Assembly (NCBI GenBank): GCA_900472925.1
Contig: UCJU01000028.1
Coordinates: 1-62,932, forward strand
Direction: 5' to 3'
DNA length: 62,932 bases
Origin: Hyphomicrobiales bacterium
GTDB taxonomy: Bacteria > Pseudomonadota > Alphaproteobacteria > Rhizobiales > Rhizobiaceae
Numbering within the stretch: position 1 is the stretch's first letter; every line of letters starts with the position of its first letter. The notes beneath the pieces were generated by a model. That model was not told the DNA's origin. It was given only the letters and a program-made list of their open reading frames with translations, and ran no database searches. Below are positions 10,253 through 20,519 of this stretch, piece after piece. The translations under genes were made by a program, and so were the position numbers.

Positions 10253-10285
10253 CGAACGCCCGGGGTGCTTCATTCCGGGCGTTCG
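10253..10285 (+). terminator. hairpin between rplO and secY
   Basis: An 11-bp perfect stem CGAACGCCCGG/CCGGGCGTTCG encloses an 11-base loop just after rplO. There is no T-run downstream (CACTCATAG). It may be an attenuator or RNA-stability element separating ribosomal-protein and secY-adk expression. Confidence 0.5.
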
Positions 10286-10554
10286 CACTCATAGTTGCGT
10301 AAGTCCTTGAATCTTAATCGATTAAAAGCTTACGCGGAAACTCTCAAGCGGCGCGACAGCGAAGCGGGGAGAGCCTCACGGTTCTTAGGTATTCGAATGA
10401 ATGCTGACTGAACCAACGAAAACAAGGGTGAGGCATGATTTCGGCTTGATAGCTGGCATCCGTCCGAAGCCCGGTTTTTGAACCAGTACCTTTTAGACCT
10501 TTTCCGGAATTGCCGGTTTCCGTGCCGCTGGACAAGGGTCATGCGGAGAAATTT
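10286..10554 (+). promoter_or_regulatory. leader region of secY-adk
   Basis: Together with the hairpin this is a 312-base gap. No credible gene is seen on either strand. A separate promoter for secY-adk is probable here because of the length and the preceding hairpin, but no -35/-10 pair could be placed with confidence. Confidence 0.35.
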
Positions 10555-11895
10555 ATGGCTTCAGCAGCGGAACAACTGGCCTCAAACCTGAATTTTTCGA
10601 CCTTCGCGAAAGCTGAAGATCTGAAAAAGCGCCTCTGGTTTACCCTTGCCGCACTTCTCGTCTACCGTCTCGGCACGCATATCCCGCTTCCCGGTCTGAA
10701 CCCGGAAGCCTATGCTCAGGCTTTCAAGGGCCAGGCCAGCGGTATTCTCGGTCTCTTCAACATGTTTGCGGGCGGCGCTGTAGAGCGCATGGCGATTTTC
10801 GCGCTCGGCATCATGCCTTACATTTCCGCATCGATTATCGTGCAGCTGATGACCTCGGTGGTGCCTTCGCTCGAAGCCTTGAAAAAGGAAGGTGAAGCGG
10901 GCCGCAAGATCATCAATCAGTACACGCGTTACGGCACGGTGCTGCTCGGCACCCTTCAGGCCTACGGCATTGCAGTCGGTCTTGAAAGCGGAGCAGGGCT
11001 GGTCGTTGATCCTGGCCTGTTCTTCCGTATTTCCACGGTCATCACGCTGCTCGGCGGCACGATGTTCCTGATGTGGCTCGGTGAACAGATCACATCCCGC
11101 GGTATTGGCAACGGTATCTCGCTGATCATCTTTGCGGGTATTGCTGCCGGTCTGCCGACTGCTCTTGCCCGGACACTTGACCTGGGTAAAAGCGGATCGC
11201 TCTCGACACCCTTGATGCTGACTGTTCTTGTCGTTTGCATCGGTGTGATTGCCTTGATCGTCTTTGTCGAACGTGCACAGCGCAGGCTCCTGATCCAATA
11301 TCCCAAGCGTCAGGTCGGCAATAGAATGTTCCAGGGTGATACGTCGCATCTGCCTCTGAAACTGAACACAGCTGGTGTTATTCCTGCGATCTTCGCATCG
11401 TCGCTGCTGCTTCTGCCCGCGACGGCAGCTGGCTTCACCAACAGCACAAATCTGCCGCCATGGGTGACGACCATTATTTCGTCGCTTCAGCACGGCCAGC
11501 CTTTGTTCATGTTGTTTTATGGTCTTCTGATTGCGTTTTTCTCCTTCTTCTACACGGCGATCGTGTTCAATCCGAAGGATACGGCTGACAATCTGAAGAA
11601 GCATGGCGGCTTCATTCCCGGCATTCGTCCAGGCGAGCGTACGGCTGAATACATCGATTATGTGCTGACCCGCATAACCGTGATCGGCGCGATCTATCTC
11701 GTGTTCGTCTGTATCCTTCCTGAGACGCTTATTGCCCGGACAGGTATCCCATTAGCCCTTGGTGGTACTTCGCTTTTGATCGTAGTCAGTGTAACTCTTG
11801 ATACTGTGGCACAGATTCAGGGTCACCTGATCGCCCAGCAGTATGAGGGTCTGATCAAGAAATCGAAACTGCGTGGAGGAAAGAGGGGACGATGA
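10555..11895 (+). CDS. secY: protein translocase subunit SecY
   Basis: SecY (446 aa) forms the membrane channel of the Sec translocon with SecE and SecG. Ten hydrophobic segments can be followed, with the conserved first cytoplasmic/TM1 region [17 protein letters not shown] and C-terminal [20 protein letters not shown]. The start at 10555 ([16 protein letters not shown]) follows GGAGAA; an in-frame ATG at 10510 would add 15 residues. The stop overlaps adk by four bases. Confidence 0.97.
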   Translation: MASAAEQLASNLNFSTFAKAEDLKKRLWFTLAALLVYRLGTHIPLPGLNPEAYAQAFKGQASGILGLFNMFAGGAVERMAIFALGIMPYISASIIVQLMTSVVPSLEALKKEGEAGRKIINQYTRYGTVLLGTLQAYGIAVGLESGAGLVVDPGLFFRISTVITLLGGTMFLMWLGEQITSRGIGNGISLIIFAGIAAGLPTALARTLDLGKSGSLSTPLMLTVLVVCIGVIALIVFVERAQRRLLIQYPKRQVGNRMFQGDTSHLPLKLNTAGVIPAIFASSLLLLPATAAGFTNSTNLPPWVTTIISSLQHGQPLFMLFYGLLIAFFSFFYTAIVFNPKDTADNLKKHGGFIPGIRPGERTAEYIDYVLTRITVIGAIYLVFVCILPETLIARTGIPLALGGTSLLIVVSVTLDTVAQIQGHLIAQQYEGLIKKSKLRGGKRGR

Positions 11896-12503
11896 GACTG
11901 ATATTTTTGGGACCGCCAGGAGCAGGCAAGGGGACACAGGCCAAGCGCTTGACGGACAAGTATGGGATACCCCAACTTTCCACTGGCGATATGCTTCGTG
12001 CGGCTGTCAACGACGGCTCTGAGATCGGTAAGCGCGCCAAGGAGGTAATGGACGCTGGTGGTCTCGTATCGGATGATATCGTCAACCAGATCGTATCCGA
12101 ACGCATCGAGCAGCCTGACTGTGAGAAGGGGTTCATTCTCGATGGTTACCCTCGCACGGTTCCGCAGGCTAAGGTGCTGGGCGAGAACCTGCGCGAGAAG
12201 AACCTCGTGCTCGACGCCGTCATAGAACTGAAGGTGGATGAGGAAGCGCTTGTGCGGCGAATCGAAAACCGCGTTGCCGAAACGGTCGCCGCCGGTGGCA
12301 CAGTTCGCTCGGATGACAATCCCGAATCGTTCCGCAAGCGTCTTTCTGAATACCGTGAAAAGACGGCTCCCCTGTCTAAGCATTATGAGGAGCAGGGGGA
12401 ACTGGTGGTGCTGGATGGCATGGCTCATGTCGACCAGGTGACCCAGGCAATCGAAGCCGTGCTGGAAAAGGCACCCAGCGCTGAGGCCTCTCTCGCCCGC
12501 TAA
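11892..12503 (+). CDS. adk: adenylate kinase
   Basis: Adenylate kinase (203 aa) interconverts AMP+ATP and 2 ADP. The P-loop GPPGAGKGT is at residues 7-15, followed by TGDMLRAAV and [10 protein letters not shown]. The LID region looks short and lacks zinc cysteines. The ATG lies within the secY stop, so expression is coupled to SecY, as in many bacteria. Confidence 0.96.
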   Translation: MRLIFLGPPGAGKGTQAKRLTDKYGIPQLSTGDMLRAAVNDGSEIGKRAKEVMDAGGLVSDDIVNQIVSERIEQPDCEKGFILDGYPRTVPQAKVLGENLREKNLVLDAVIELKVDEEALVRRIENRVAETVAAGGTVRSDDNPESFRKRLSEYREKTAPLSKHYEEQGELVVLDGMAHVDQVTQAIEAVLEKAPSAEASLAR

Positions 12504-12729
12504 TAAAGAATCTTGACGGGGCAGGTTGCTTTTTTGAACCGATTCCGTTACACCGCGCCAACTCGCGACATCCCAAGCGACTGGCGCGGATTTTCCTCAA
12601 GGGAAGGAAAGTCCGAGTTCGGTCGTTTTGACTTGTGACGAACACGAATTTTGAACTGGCGGCAGAAGAGTGCCGCTCAAATGAAAGCACCACTTGCCGG
12701 ATGGCAACTGGAACGCAAGGAGAATAGAC

Positions 12730-13098
12730 GTGGCACGTATCGCTGGCGTCAACATCCCGACGGCTAAGCGCGTTGTTATCGCCTTGACCTATATTCACGG
12801 GATTGGCACGAAATTCGCGCAGGAAATCGTAGAAAAGGTCGGTATTCCGGCTGAAAAGCGCGTTCATCAGCTGACGGACGCAGAAGTCCTTCAGATCCGC
12901 GAAGCAATCGACCGCGACTATCGCGTCGAGGGTGATCTTCGTCGTGAAACGTCGATGAACATCAAGCGTCTTATGGACCTCGGTTGCTACCGTGGTCTGC
13001 GTCACCGTCGCGGCTTGCCCGTGCGCGGTCAGCGCACGCACACCAACGCTCGTACTCGCAAGGGTCCAGCGAAGGCGATTGCAGGTAAGAAGAAGTAA
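12730..13098 (+). CDS. rpsM: 30S ribosomal protein S13
   Basis: S13 (122 aa) contacts L5 and P-site tRNA. The true start is a GTG at 12730 with AAGGAG 7 bases upstream, giving [20 protein letters not shown]; the upstream ATG at 12694 would add 12 residues outside the family. [20 protein letters not shown] closes the domain. A 226-base gap separates it from adk. Confidence 0.96.
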   Translation: MARIAGVNIPTAKRVVIALTYIHGIGTKFAQEIVEKVGIPAEKRVHQLTDAEVLQIREAIDRDYRVEGDLRRETSMNIKRLMDLGCYRGLRHRRGLPVRGQRTHTNARTRKGPAKAIAGKKK

Positions 13099-13121
13099 TC
13101 TTCCGGTTCTCCGGAGAGGGG

Positions 13122-13150
13122 AGGCTGGTGCAAGCCGCACCAGCCTTTCT
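13122..13150 (+). terminator. terminator-like hairpin between rpsM and rpsK
   Basis: AGGCTGGTGC pairs with GCACCAGCCT over a five-base loop (13122-13131 with 13137-13146), ending in TTCTG. It lies 23 bases after rpsM. It resembles a Rho-independent terminator with a poor U-tract. Confidence 0.55.
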
Positions 13151-13235
13151 GAGTTTGGCGAGAGGCTTCTAGGAAGCGGATTGCCGGTGTAGCCGCTGGT
13201 GTTACGGCGGTGCAGAGATCAATGAAAGGTAGACC

Positions 13236-13625
13236 ATGGCCAAGGAAGCCACTCGCGTTAAACGTCGCGAACGTAAAAACATCACGACGGGCGTTGCGCA
13301 CGTTAACTCGACCTTCAACAACACGATGATCACCATCACCGACGCACAGGGCAATGCTATTGCCTGGTCGTCTGCTGGTGCAAAGGGCTTCAAGGGTTCG
13401 CGTAAGTCGACACCTTTTGCTGCTCAGATCGCTGCTGAAGATGCCGCCAAGAAGGCTCAGGAACACGGCATGAAGACGCTGGAAGTTGAAGTTTGCGGTC
13501 CGGGTTCCGGCCGTGAATCTGCACTTCGCGCTCTGCAGGCTGCCGGTTTCATGATCACCTCTATTCGTGACGTTACGCCGATCCCACACAACGGTTGCCG
13601 TCCGCGCAAGAAGCGCCGCGTCTGA
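13236..13625 (+). CDS. rpsK: 30S ribosomal protein S11
   Basis: S11 (129 aa) lies on the platform near the Shine-Dalgarno helix. [19 protein letters not shown] and the C-terminal [18 protein letters not shown] are diagnostic. GAAAGGTAGACC precedes the ATG. Confidence 0.97.
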   Translation: MAKEATRVKRRERKNITTGVAHVNSTFNNTMITITDAQGNAIAWSSAGAKGFKGSRKSTPFAAQIAAEDAAKKAQEHGMKTLEVEVCGPGSGRESALRALQAAGFMITSIRDVTPIPHNGCRPRKKRRV

Positions 13626-13642
13626 CGCGACCGTATCTTGAG

Positions 13643-13676
13643 AATTCCGCCTTTCCCTCGGTCTGGCGGAATTTTC
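13643..13676 (+). terminator. terminator-like hairpin between rpsK and rpoA
   Basis: AATTCCGCC and GGCGGAATT form a nine-bp stem with a 13-base loop, followed by TTCGCG. It is 17 bases downstream of rpsK. rpoA then has about 135 bases in which a promoter could lie. Confidence 0.5.
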
Positions 13677-13811
13677 GCGTATGTGGCGTTTGGCCTGCCG
13701 GCGTAGCCGGTTTTCCTACGCTTAGAACCCTCCGATGAACCTTTGGTTCCTCTCGGTGATGATGCTCGGTCCGCCACGATTGGATGGTGGCGGCGAACGG
13801 AAGGTTTAAAG

Positions 13812-14822
13812 ATGATTCAAAAGAATTGGCAGGAACTGATCAAGCCGAACAAGGTCGAGTTCACGTCTTCCAGCCGCACCAAGGTGACGCTGGTTGCTGA
13901 ACCGCTGGAGCGCGGCTTCGGTCTGACGCTCGGTAACGCTCTTCGTCGCGTTCTGATGTCGTCTCTGCGTGGCGCTGCTGTAACGGCAGTGCAGATCGAT
14001 GGCGTTCTGCACGAGTTCTCGTCCATTCCCGGTGTTCGGGAAGATGTGACGGATATCGTTCTGAACATCAAGGAAATCGCCATCAAGATGGATGGTGACG
14101 ATTCCAAGCGCATGGTCGTGCGCAAGCAGGGTCCAGGTTCCGTGACTGCTGGCGATATCCAGACGGTTGGCGACATCGAAATCCTCAACCCCGACCACGT
14201 TATCTGCACGCTGGACGAAGGCGCTGAAATCCGCATGGAATTCACCGTCAACAACGGCAAGGGCTATGTGCCTGCAGAGCGTAACCGCGCAGAAGATGCA
14301 CCAATCGGCCTTATTCCGGTGGACAGCCTCTACTCTCCGGTCAAGAAAGTGTCCTACAAGGTGGAAAACACCCGTGAAGGCCAGGTTCTCGACTATGACA
14401 AGCTGATCATGACGATCGAGACCAACGGTTCGGTTTCCGGCGAAGATGCCGTTGCCTTTGCCGCTCGCATCCTGCAGGACCAGCTTGGTGTGTTCGTCAA
14501 CTTCGACGAACCGCAGAAGGAAGCAGAAGAAGAGTCTGTGACCGAATTGGCATTCAACCCGGCGCTTCTCAAGAAGGTCGACGAGTTGGAACTGTCCGTT
14601 CGTTCGGCAAACTGCCTGAAGAACGACAACATCGTTTACATCGGCGACCTTATTCAGAAGACCGAAGCCGAAATGCTTCGTACTCCGAACTTTGGCCGCA
14701 AGTCGCTGAACGAAATCAAGGAAGTTCTCGCTTCCATGGGGCTGCACCTCGGCATGGAAGTGCCCGCATGGCCGCCTGAGAACATCGAAGATCTCGCAAA
14801 GCGTTACGAAGACCAGTACTAA
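13812..14822 (+). CDS. rpoA: DNA-directed RNA polymerase subunit alpha
   Basis: The alpha subunit (336 aa) dimerises to nucleate RNA polymerase assembly and its C-terminal domain binds UP elements and activators. The start [17 protein letters not shown] at 13812 is the family N-terminus; an in-frame ATG at 13743 is rejected. The N-terminal dimerisation motif [18 protein letters not shown] and the alpha-CTD helix-hairpin-helix ([16 protein letters not shown]) are visible. Confidence 0.97.
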   Translation: MIQKNWQELIKPNKVEFTSSSRTKVTLVAEPLERGFGLTLGNALRRVLMSSLRGAAVTAVQIDGVLHEFSSIPGVREDVTDIVLNIKEIAIKMDGDDSKRMVVRKQGPGSVTAGDIQTVGDIEILNPDHVICTLDEGAEIRMEFTVNNGKGYVPAERNRAEDAPIGLIPVDSLYSPVKKVSYKVENTREGQVLDYDKLIMTIETNGSVSGEDAVAFAARILQDQLGVFVNFDEPQKEAEEESVTELAFNPALLKKVDELELSVRSANCLKNDNIVYIGDLIQKTEAEMLRTPNFGRKSLNEIKEVLASMGLHLGMEVPAWPPENIEDLAKRYEDQY

Positions 14823-15016
14823 GCCGTCTCGAGGAAGATCGCATCAGCGATTTTCCTCTTGCAGGCTGCATCAACAAGAACCCAGATAAGAAGGCAGACC
14901 CGTTACAGACTGCCTTTCCCCGTCAAACAGCAGGCCCCGTGACAGAGATTGGGTCGCCTGCATGTGCCAGGAAACGGCAGGCCCGGATAGGGAACCTGCA
15001 TTAAAGGAGAATAGCA

Positions 15017-15442
15017 ATGCGCCACGGAAATTCAGGCCGCAAGCTCAATAGAACCGCCAGCCACCGCAAGGCAATGTTTGCCAACATGGCTGCTTCGCTC
15101 ATCACGCATGAGCAGATCGTAACAACTCTGCCAAAGGCGAAGGAAATTCGCCCGATCGTAGAAAAGCTGGTCACTCTCGGCAAGCGCGGCGACCTGCACG
15201 CTCGTCGCCAGGCGGTATCCCAGATCAAGGATCAGGACGCAGTTCGCAAGCTGTTCGATGCCATCGCTGAGCGTTATGCCACCCGCAACGGCGGCTACCT
15301 GCGCATCATGAAGGCTGGCTACCGTCAGGGCGACAATGCTGCCATGGCTGTTGTCGAGTTCGTAGAGCGCGATGTAGATGCCAAGGGCGCAGCCGACAAG
15401 GCTCGCGTTGCTGCAGAAAACGCTGCTGCCGAAGCCGCATAA
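15017..15442 (+). CDS. rplQ: 50S ribosomal protein L17
   Basis: L17 (141 aa) is near the tunnel exit. [20 protein letters not shown] opens it, and the alanine-rich tail ([16 protein letters not shown]) is typical of rhizobia. AAAGGAGAATAGCA precedes the ATG. It ends the alpha operon and is followed by a strong terminator. Confidence 0.97.
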   Translation: MRHGNSGRKLNRTASHRKAMFANMAASLITHEQIVTTLPKAKEIRPIVEKLVTLGKRGDLHARRQAVSQIKDQDAVRKLFDAIAERYATRNGGYLRIMKAGYRQGDNAAMAVVEFVERDVDAKGAADKARVAAENAAAEAA

Positions 15443-15474
15443 TAAAGGGCGCTGCGAAGCGCCGGTCATCAAAG

Positions 15475-15510
15475 AGCCGGGTGAGCGATCACCCGGCTTT
15501 TTTTGTTTTT
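15475..15510 (+). terminator. Rho-independent terminator of the alpha operon
   Basis: AGCCGGGTGA and TCACCCGGCT enclose GCGA, followed by TTTTTTTGTTTTT. It is the strongest terminator in the first 16 kb and closes the ribosomal cluster. Confidence 0.9.
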
Positions 15511-15716
15511 CCTGTCCGCGATCTCATGCGCCAGCGCTGGTGCGGACGGCTGCAATTCTCTCGCTTGAGCCATAATTATGCCAGCTTTGATTGAATAAAT
15601 TTCACTACGGTTCTTGCCTGAATAGCATTTAACGTGTTTGGCAGGGAACTTGATTGAGTGGCGGAGTGAACACAATCATTGACGCGCCACATCCAGAGAG
15701 GGTGAGGAAAACAGAA

Positions 15717-16685
15717 ATGGTGCGTCCGATCAGCGATAAAGAGATAGAAGAAGCGAGCAACTTTTCCCGTGCCAAGGAGGAGATGAAAAAGAACGCCGAT
15801 AAATATGGCTATGACCCTGTAGGCTTATTTGGTGTTTGGTCAGCATGGAGATTAACCCATGCTCATGCACATAATCAAACATACGAGGATCAGGAGTTCC
15901 TAGCTAATGCATGGTTTTATCTTAAACATAAATCTGATAATTCTGTAGCAGCCGATAATTTGGCGCATTTTCTATCCGGAACTGGAACCAGCAAACGTCT
16001 GTCATTGACCCAGCTCTTTCAGGAAGACGGAAAGCTATCAAAAAAATTTAGCTTAGAAGTTGGTAAGCAAATTCACCGTGGGGAAAGTGCCTATAAGGTA
16101 AAAGGATCGGCAGAGCTGTCGCTCGAAGAATTTTTGAAGGCAAATTTACGCCAGTATGCTGATGCACCTCACAACAGTCCCGTTGATTTCAGGAAAGATT
16201 ACGGCCCATCACCTGGTCCATATGACGGACATGTTGAACTGGATCAACCGGATTTTTCAAATAACACATGGAGGCTGGCGACCGGTGGCCTGTCAGTGTT
16301 GTGGACTTACCTCGGTGCGACCAGAACGAGTGGTCATAAGCAGCACCGCGTGTTTGCTTGGTGCTTCAAACGATATAAATGGCATCCTCATGAAGCGAGG
16401 TTTTCGCGGCTTGTACACATTGCGGCCGAGAATGCGAAAGTGCCAGCAATCGATACCAGTCTGGGCGCATCGCAGTCATCAGGTGTTCCTGGGTACGCAG
16501 GTTATTTGGCTAGCCCGTCACCAGGAAGCGGTTCGATCCGCTTGGGATCAGAAACGATAGGGCAATGGAAAGATGACGGACATACACGGCAGACGATCTA
16601 CAACCCTGCAAAAGAGTTCCTACTGATCTTTCCACCCGTGGAAAGGGTCGTCCCTGTTTATATACCAGGGGTGACTGGTTCTTGA
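15717..16685 (+). CDS. hypothetical protein of unknown family
   Basis: A 322-residue protein that I do not recognise. The ATG at 15717 follows GAGGAAAA; a TTG at 15654 would add 21 residues. No signal peptide or membrane segment is seen. The N-terminal half is helical and charged (SRAKEEMKKNADKYGYD), the C-terminal half is rich in Gly/Pro/Ser and ends in beta-like stretches (EFLLIFPPVERVVPVYIPG). Base composition is visibly AT-richer than the neighbouring genes, which suggests recent acquisition. It stands alone: terminator upstream, convergent DUF930 gene downstream. Confidence 0.75.
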   Translation: MVRPISDKEIEEASNFSRAKEEMKKNADKYGYDPVGLFGVWSAWRLTHAHAHNQTYEDQEFLANAWFYLKHKSDNSVAADNLAHFLSGTGTSKRLSLTQLFQEDGKLSKKFSLEVGKQIHRGESAYKVKGSAELSLEEFLKANLRQYADAPHNSPVDFRKDYGPSPGPYDGHVELDQPDFSNNTWRLATGGLSVLWTYLGATRTSGHKQHRVFAWCFKRYKWHPHEARFSRLVHIAAENAKVPAIDTSLGASQSSGVPGYAGYLASPSPGSGSIRLGSETIGQWKDDGHTRQTIYNPAKEFLLIFPPVERVVPVYIPGVTGS

Positions 16686-16803
16686 TGAGTCCAGGCCGAT
16701 GGCTGCTTTGTTTTTCCGTCACATTGCGAAAAAGCTGTGAGGAATACGAGGCAATTGCTCATATTGCGCGGTTGCTGACGAATAAAGAGACCATCCTCTA
16801 TGC

Positions 16804-17538
16804 TCAATCCGATGCGCCATCTTCATCCGGAATATTATGGTCTGCCCAAATCTCTTTCGATATCGGGTCCCCCAGCAAAAACTCAAACGCGTCTACCTTC
16901 TCTTTATTTTTATCCAGCTTGCATTTGAACTGAAGGCGAAACCAATCGCGTTTGCTGTGCAGTGCCGCTCCGTTAGCAACAAAATCGCTGCCTGATATCT
17001 TGGTGTCGGCCATGGCATAGGCCACGATCCGGTCAGGCTGAAGTTCCTTGTTCCATGCGCCAACCTGGGCCATCGCTTCGAGATTACAGAGCTGTTCGAT
17101 CTGATCAACTGGTGCCAGCTGCTCCAGCGCCTTTTTCGCTTGGCTGCTGCGGCGATCTGCGAGGACCGCTTCCGACAGCATGTGCGTGGGTTTGATGAAT
17201 TTCGGTTCGTTACTTCGGGTGGGGACGTCCGGTGGAGTGACCGCTACGCCTTTTGGCGGATCGGTGCTCTGAGCCGGATTGGCCGGCTGAGACGCGGGTG
17301 GCGGAGTTGGTGTCGGCCGAAGTTCATTTGCCGCCGCAGGTGAGGGCGCTGGCGTCTTATGCTCACCGATTGGTGGTGAGGTTACGATTTCGACATCGAT
17401 GCTGTCTTCTGGCACGGCGGAGATGGTGGAAGGTGACGGCAGCAGAAAGAGCAAGGCGCAAAGAAGGCCATGGAGCGTAGCTGATAGGGTGATACTCCAT
17501 CGGTTGAAACTGTGTCTTGCTGTCTGGGCTTCACGCAT
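16804..17538 (-). CDS. DUF930 domain protein with N-terminal membrane anchor
   Basis: A 244-residue protein. A hydrophobic segment (about residues 13-35, ITLSATLHGLLCALLFLLP) is followed by a long Pro/Thr/Ser-rich linker, an arrangement like TonB. The C-terminal region LEQLCNLEAMAQVGAWN with AYAMADTKISGSDFVANGAA and FRLQFKCKLD matches DUF930, a rhizobial periplasmic domain of unknown role; two cysteines may pair. It could span the periplasm. Convergent with the unknown gene at 15717-16685. Confidence 0.85.
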   Translation of the reverse strand: MREAQTARHSFNRWSITLSATLHGLLCALLFLLPSPSTISAVPEDSIDVEIVTSPPIGEHKTPAPSPAAANELRPTPTPPPASQPANPAQSTDPPKGVAVTPPDVPTRSNEPKFIKPTHMLSEAVLADRRSSQAKKALEQLAPVDQIEQLCNLEAMAQVGAWNKELQPDRIVAYAMADTKISGSDFVANGAALHSKRDWFRLQFKCKLDKNKEKVDAFEFLLGDPISKEIWADHNIPDEDGASD

Positions 17539-17663
17539 CTCGATCAGCCGAGAGACACCCTTCGCAAAAATTGATGAGACGTGCGCACTCCGTTGCTGTC
17601 TGCTCGATCAATGTGCGTACAGCAAGGCTCTGTGCCTCTGCAACTTTCATAGCGCGCTCCAAT

Positions 17664-18542
17664 TCACTCCGGCACGGAAATGCGGCCTTTGATGTGCTTC
17701 AGGTGCGAGACGATGGAGAATGTCATGATGACCAGCAGCGACCACGAACTCCATTTGCCGATATGCACTGCAGACCACGCGCCGAGTTGGTTGGGGTAAC
17801 TCCAGATACCGAAGAAGGTGGAGATGTTTTCTGCCAGCCAAACGAAGAAGCCGATCAGGATGAAGGAAAGCAGTAGCGGCATTTTGCGATCGCGGTCATA
17901 GGGACGATATATGACCGTTGCGCGGGCATAGAGGCCTACCGCACATGCTGCGATGTACCAGCGATAATCGCCGATGAAGTGGTGGGTAAAGAAGTTTGCG
18001 TAGATGGCGATGCCCATGAGCGACGCCATCCAATAGGGCGGATGGTGGCGAATGCGGACATCCAGAAGGCGCCAGGCCTGAATGATGTAGCTTCCGACGG
18101 CCGCATACATGAAGCCAGAAAATAAGGGCACGCCGAAAATTTTGGTATAGGCAAAGTCCTGATAGGACCAGGACTGTATGGCACTGGACGTCTTGAACAC
18201 TTCCAGCGCAAAGCCGACAGCGTGAAATAACAGTATGGCCTTGGCTTCGTCCCATGTTTCCAGCTTGCTCCAGATCATGAAGAACTGAATGGCAAGTGCG
18301 ATGACAAGTAGAAGATCGTATCGTGGAATTCCAAAAAGGCCGCCGCGCGGAACCAGGAAAATGGAAATAAAAAAAAGCCCCGCGAACATGCAGGCTCTTG
18401 CTTCCTTAATGCCGAAATATAGGAACTCGACGGTGAAACGCTTTACGCCTTTCAATTCGCCCCATGGCTGTCTGTCGCATAAAAGCGCGTCGAGGGAGGA
18501 CAGGCGGCTGGCGGGGTAGGCGGTTTCGGTCGTCAACACCAC
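17664..18542 (-). CDS. DUF817 integral membrane protein
   Basis: About 292 residues with eight or so hydrophobic segments and the DUF817 pattern (EFLYFGIKEARACMFAG, FKTSSAIQSWSYQD, ENISTFFGIWSYPNQLGAWS). Function unknown; members are widespread in proteobacteria. I chose a GTG start at 18542 because AAAAAGGATTT precedes it; an ATG at 18596 with a poor binding site would add 18 residues. Confidence 0.85.
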   Translation of the reverse strand: MVLTTETAYPASRLSSLDALLCDRQPWGELKGVKRFTVEFLYFGIKEARACMFAGLFFISIFLVPRGGLFGIPRYDLLLVIALAIQFFMIWSKLETWDEAKAILLFHAVGFALEVFKTSSAIQSWSYQDFAYTKIFGVPLFSGFMYAAVGSYIIQAWRLLDVRIRHHPPYWMASLMGIAIYANFFTHHFIGDYRWYIAACAVGLYARATVIYRPYDRDRKMPLLLSFILIGFFVWLAENISTFFGIWSYPNQLGAWSAVHIGKWSSWSLLVIMTFSIVSHLKHIKGRISVPE

Positions 18543-18686
18543 AAATCCTTTTTGCTCGGCAAGATTGTATCTGTACACCAAGAAATAAAGCGACATGATG
18601 GCCAGACATTGCGGCGAATGCTATCCGCGGACGGAAGCTGCCTCACTGCTGATTTTGGCGTAGCTGATCCTTCGGCGGAATGATGC

Positions 18687-19346
18687 TTACCGGGAAGCGC
18701 TTCTCGCAGATAAAGCTGCCTTGCGGGCACGCTTTCGCGCCATGATCACCGGCCGTATTGAACGATAGCCAAGCAAAATAAGCATCAGCGTTAGATAGAA
18801 GACCGGCTCGAGCGTCAGGGATTTGCGTGCGAGAACAAAGTGCAGCACGCCGGCGATGAGGATGAAGTAGGATAGTTTGTGCAGGGTGTTCCATCGCGAA
18901 CCGAGACGGCGGATTGACCAGCGGTTGGAGGTCAACGCCAGCGGGATCAGCATCACGAGACCGGCCATGCCGAACATGATGTAGGGCCGCTTGAGAATGT
19001 CCGAGAGGATGGAGCTGAAGACGAGGCCGCGGTCGAGAACGATGTAAACCGCAAAATGCGCCAGCACGTAATAGAACGCGATCAATCCCAGCGCTCGCCG
19101 ATAGGCAATGAGGTTGATGTTGAACAGATCGCGCAGCGGCGTAACCGCGAGACCGATGCACAGGAAGCGCAACGCCCATATGCCAAGCAGATGCTCGAAG
19201 TCCTTGACCGGATTGAAGCCCAGCCCACCGGTGGCTGCGAGGTAGAAGTACCAGGCGCCGGGACACAGACCGACCACATACAGCGCCCATATGGCCGCTG
19301 GTTGATACCGCTTCGGCAGAGAGGGAAGCGAAAGCGCAAACGCCAT
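18687..19346 (-). CDS. msrQ: heme-binding membrane subunit MsrQ of methionine sulfoxide reductase
   Basis: MsrQ (219 aa) is a ferric-reductase-like membrane cytochrome that passes electrons from the quinone pool or flavin reductase to MsrP. Six hydrophobic segments are seen with ligand histidines in the ferric reductase region (AFYYVLAHFAVYIVLDRGL, LGSRWNTLHKLSYFILIAG). Its ATG is two bases after the msrP stop, so both are one operon. Confidence 0.93.
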   Translation of the reverse strand: MAFALSLPSLPKRYQPAAIWALYVVGLCPGAWYFYLAATGGLGFNPVKDFEHLLGIWALRFLCIGLAVTPLRDLFNINLIAYRRALGLIAFYYVLAHFAVYIVLDRGLVFSSILSDILKRPYIMFGMAGLVMLIPLALTSNRWSIRRLGSRWNTLHKLSYFILIAGVLHFVLARKSLTLEPVFYLTLMLILLGYRSIRPVIMARKRARKAALSARSASR

Positions 19347-19348
19347 GA

Positions 19349-20290
19349 TCAGTAATTCGCCTTCAAATCCATGCCGGTGTAAAGGCTCGCGACGTCTTCA
19401 TATCCATTGTACATCAGCGTTGGACGTCTTTGCGTGCTAAAGAAACCGCCTTCGCCGATGCGCTGCTCGGTAGCCTGGCTCCAGCGGGGGTGGTCAACCT
19501 TTGGGTTGACGTTGGAATAGAAACCATACTCGCGGGCGTTCGAGTTCTTCCAGGTCGTCTCCGGCTGCTTGTCCACCAACGAGATACGCACGATGGATTT
19601 GATGCCTTTGAAACCATATTTCCATGGCACGACGAGGCGAATGGGGGCGCCGTTCTGGTTGGGCAAAGTTTCACCGTAAAGGCCAACGGCGAGGATGGTC
19701 AACGGGTGTCTGGCTTCATCCAGCCTCAGCCCTTCCACGTAAGGCCAATCGAGTGGCTGAAAAAGTCCGCTCTGGCCGGGCATCTCTTCGGGACGCACCA
19801 CGGTTTCGAACGAGACGAATTTCGCGCTACCCAGAGGCTCTACCTTATCCAGCAGGGTGGACAGTGAAAATCCGACCCAGGGAATGACCATGGACCAGCC
19901 TTCCACGCAGCGCATGCGGTATGTGCGGTCTTCCAGCGGATATTTCAGCAGATCCTCGATACCGAATTCCTGTGGCTTGCCGACGAGACCATCCACTTTG
20001 ACAGTCCATGGCGTGGGCTTGAATTTTCCCGCGTTCTCTTTGGGGTCGGACTTGCCCGTGCCGAACTCGTAGAAATTATTGTAGCTGGTGACGGCGTCGA
20101 GCGGCGTCAGCTTTTCATCCAGCTTGTAGGCACCCGGCTTTGCAGTCAGGGGAGCCGCCAGCGCGTCGTGACCTGTCAGACCCACAGCCGCCAGACCGGC
20201 AGCCGTTCCGAGAAAGTTTCGCCTGGAGAGATAGACGCCGCGCGGGGTAATTTCGGACGATGGAATGTGTGGCGGATGATAGGCGGGCAT
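19349..20290 (-). CDS. msrP: periplasmic methionine sulfoxide reductase MsrP, molybdopterin subunit
   Basis: MsrP (313 aa) repairs oxidised methionine in periplasmic proteins. A twin-arginine signal (SRRNFLG, residues 22-28) directs export by Tat. The sulfite-oxidase fold carries the molybdenum-ligand cysteine in [18 protein letters not shown] at about residue 128. The ATG at 20290 has an ideal AGGAGGT; an upstream frame to 20320 is less likely. It is the first gene of msrPQ. Confidence 0.94.
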   Translation of the reverse strand: MPAYHPPHIPSSEITPRGVYLSRRNFLGTAAGLAAVGLTGHDALAAPLTAKPGAYKLDEKLTPLDAVTSYNNFYEFGTGKSDPKENAGKFKPTPWTVKVDGLVGKPQEFGIEDLLKYPLEDRTYRMRCVEGWSMVIPWVGFSLSTLLDKVEPLGSAKFVSFETVVRPEEMPGQSGLFQPLDWPYVEGLRLDEARHPLTILAVGLYGETLPNQNGAPIRLVVPWKYGFKGIKSIVRISLVDKQPETTWKNSNAREYGFYSNVNPKVDHPRWSQATEQRIGEGGFFSTQRRPTLMYNGYEDVASLYTGMDLKANY

Positions 20291-20519
20291 CAAAACCTCC
20301 TGCGGAGCCAAATCAGACAAATGCTATTCAATACCCTTTACGTTGGACACGTAAGAAAAGTTTTTAGTAAGGAGTAAAAAATATTGAGAGCATGTCACGC
20401 TCCGCCAGCGGCGAATTTGCGACGAAGATCGCCAATGCCTAAAATAATCTGAGGCTATCGGTAAAATCTGCGAGAGCGGGAGGCGCGCCCGGCAGAGCGC
20501 ACCTCAACGTTTTTATGTC
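20291..20519. promoter_or_regulatory. intergenic region with the msrPQ promoter
   Basis: This stretch of about 230 bases lies between msrP and the end of cpdB. It is AT-rich near 20320-20390 and should hold the msrPQ promoter on the minus strand. No clear motif was placed and no terminator T-run for cpdB was identified. Confidence 0.3.

Noticed and set aside
10582..11604. 340-codon minus-strand frame over secY
   Set aside because: Charged, low-complexity translation opposite membrane segments; a shadow frame.
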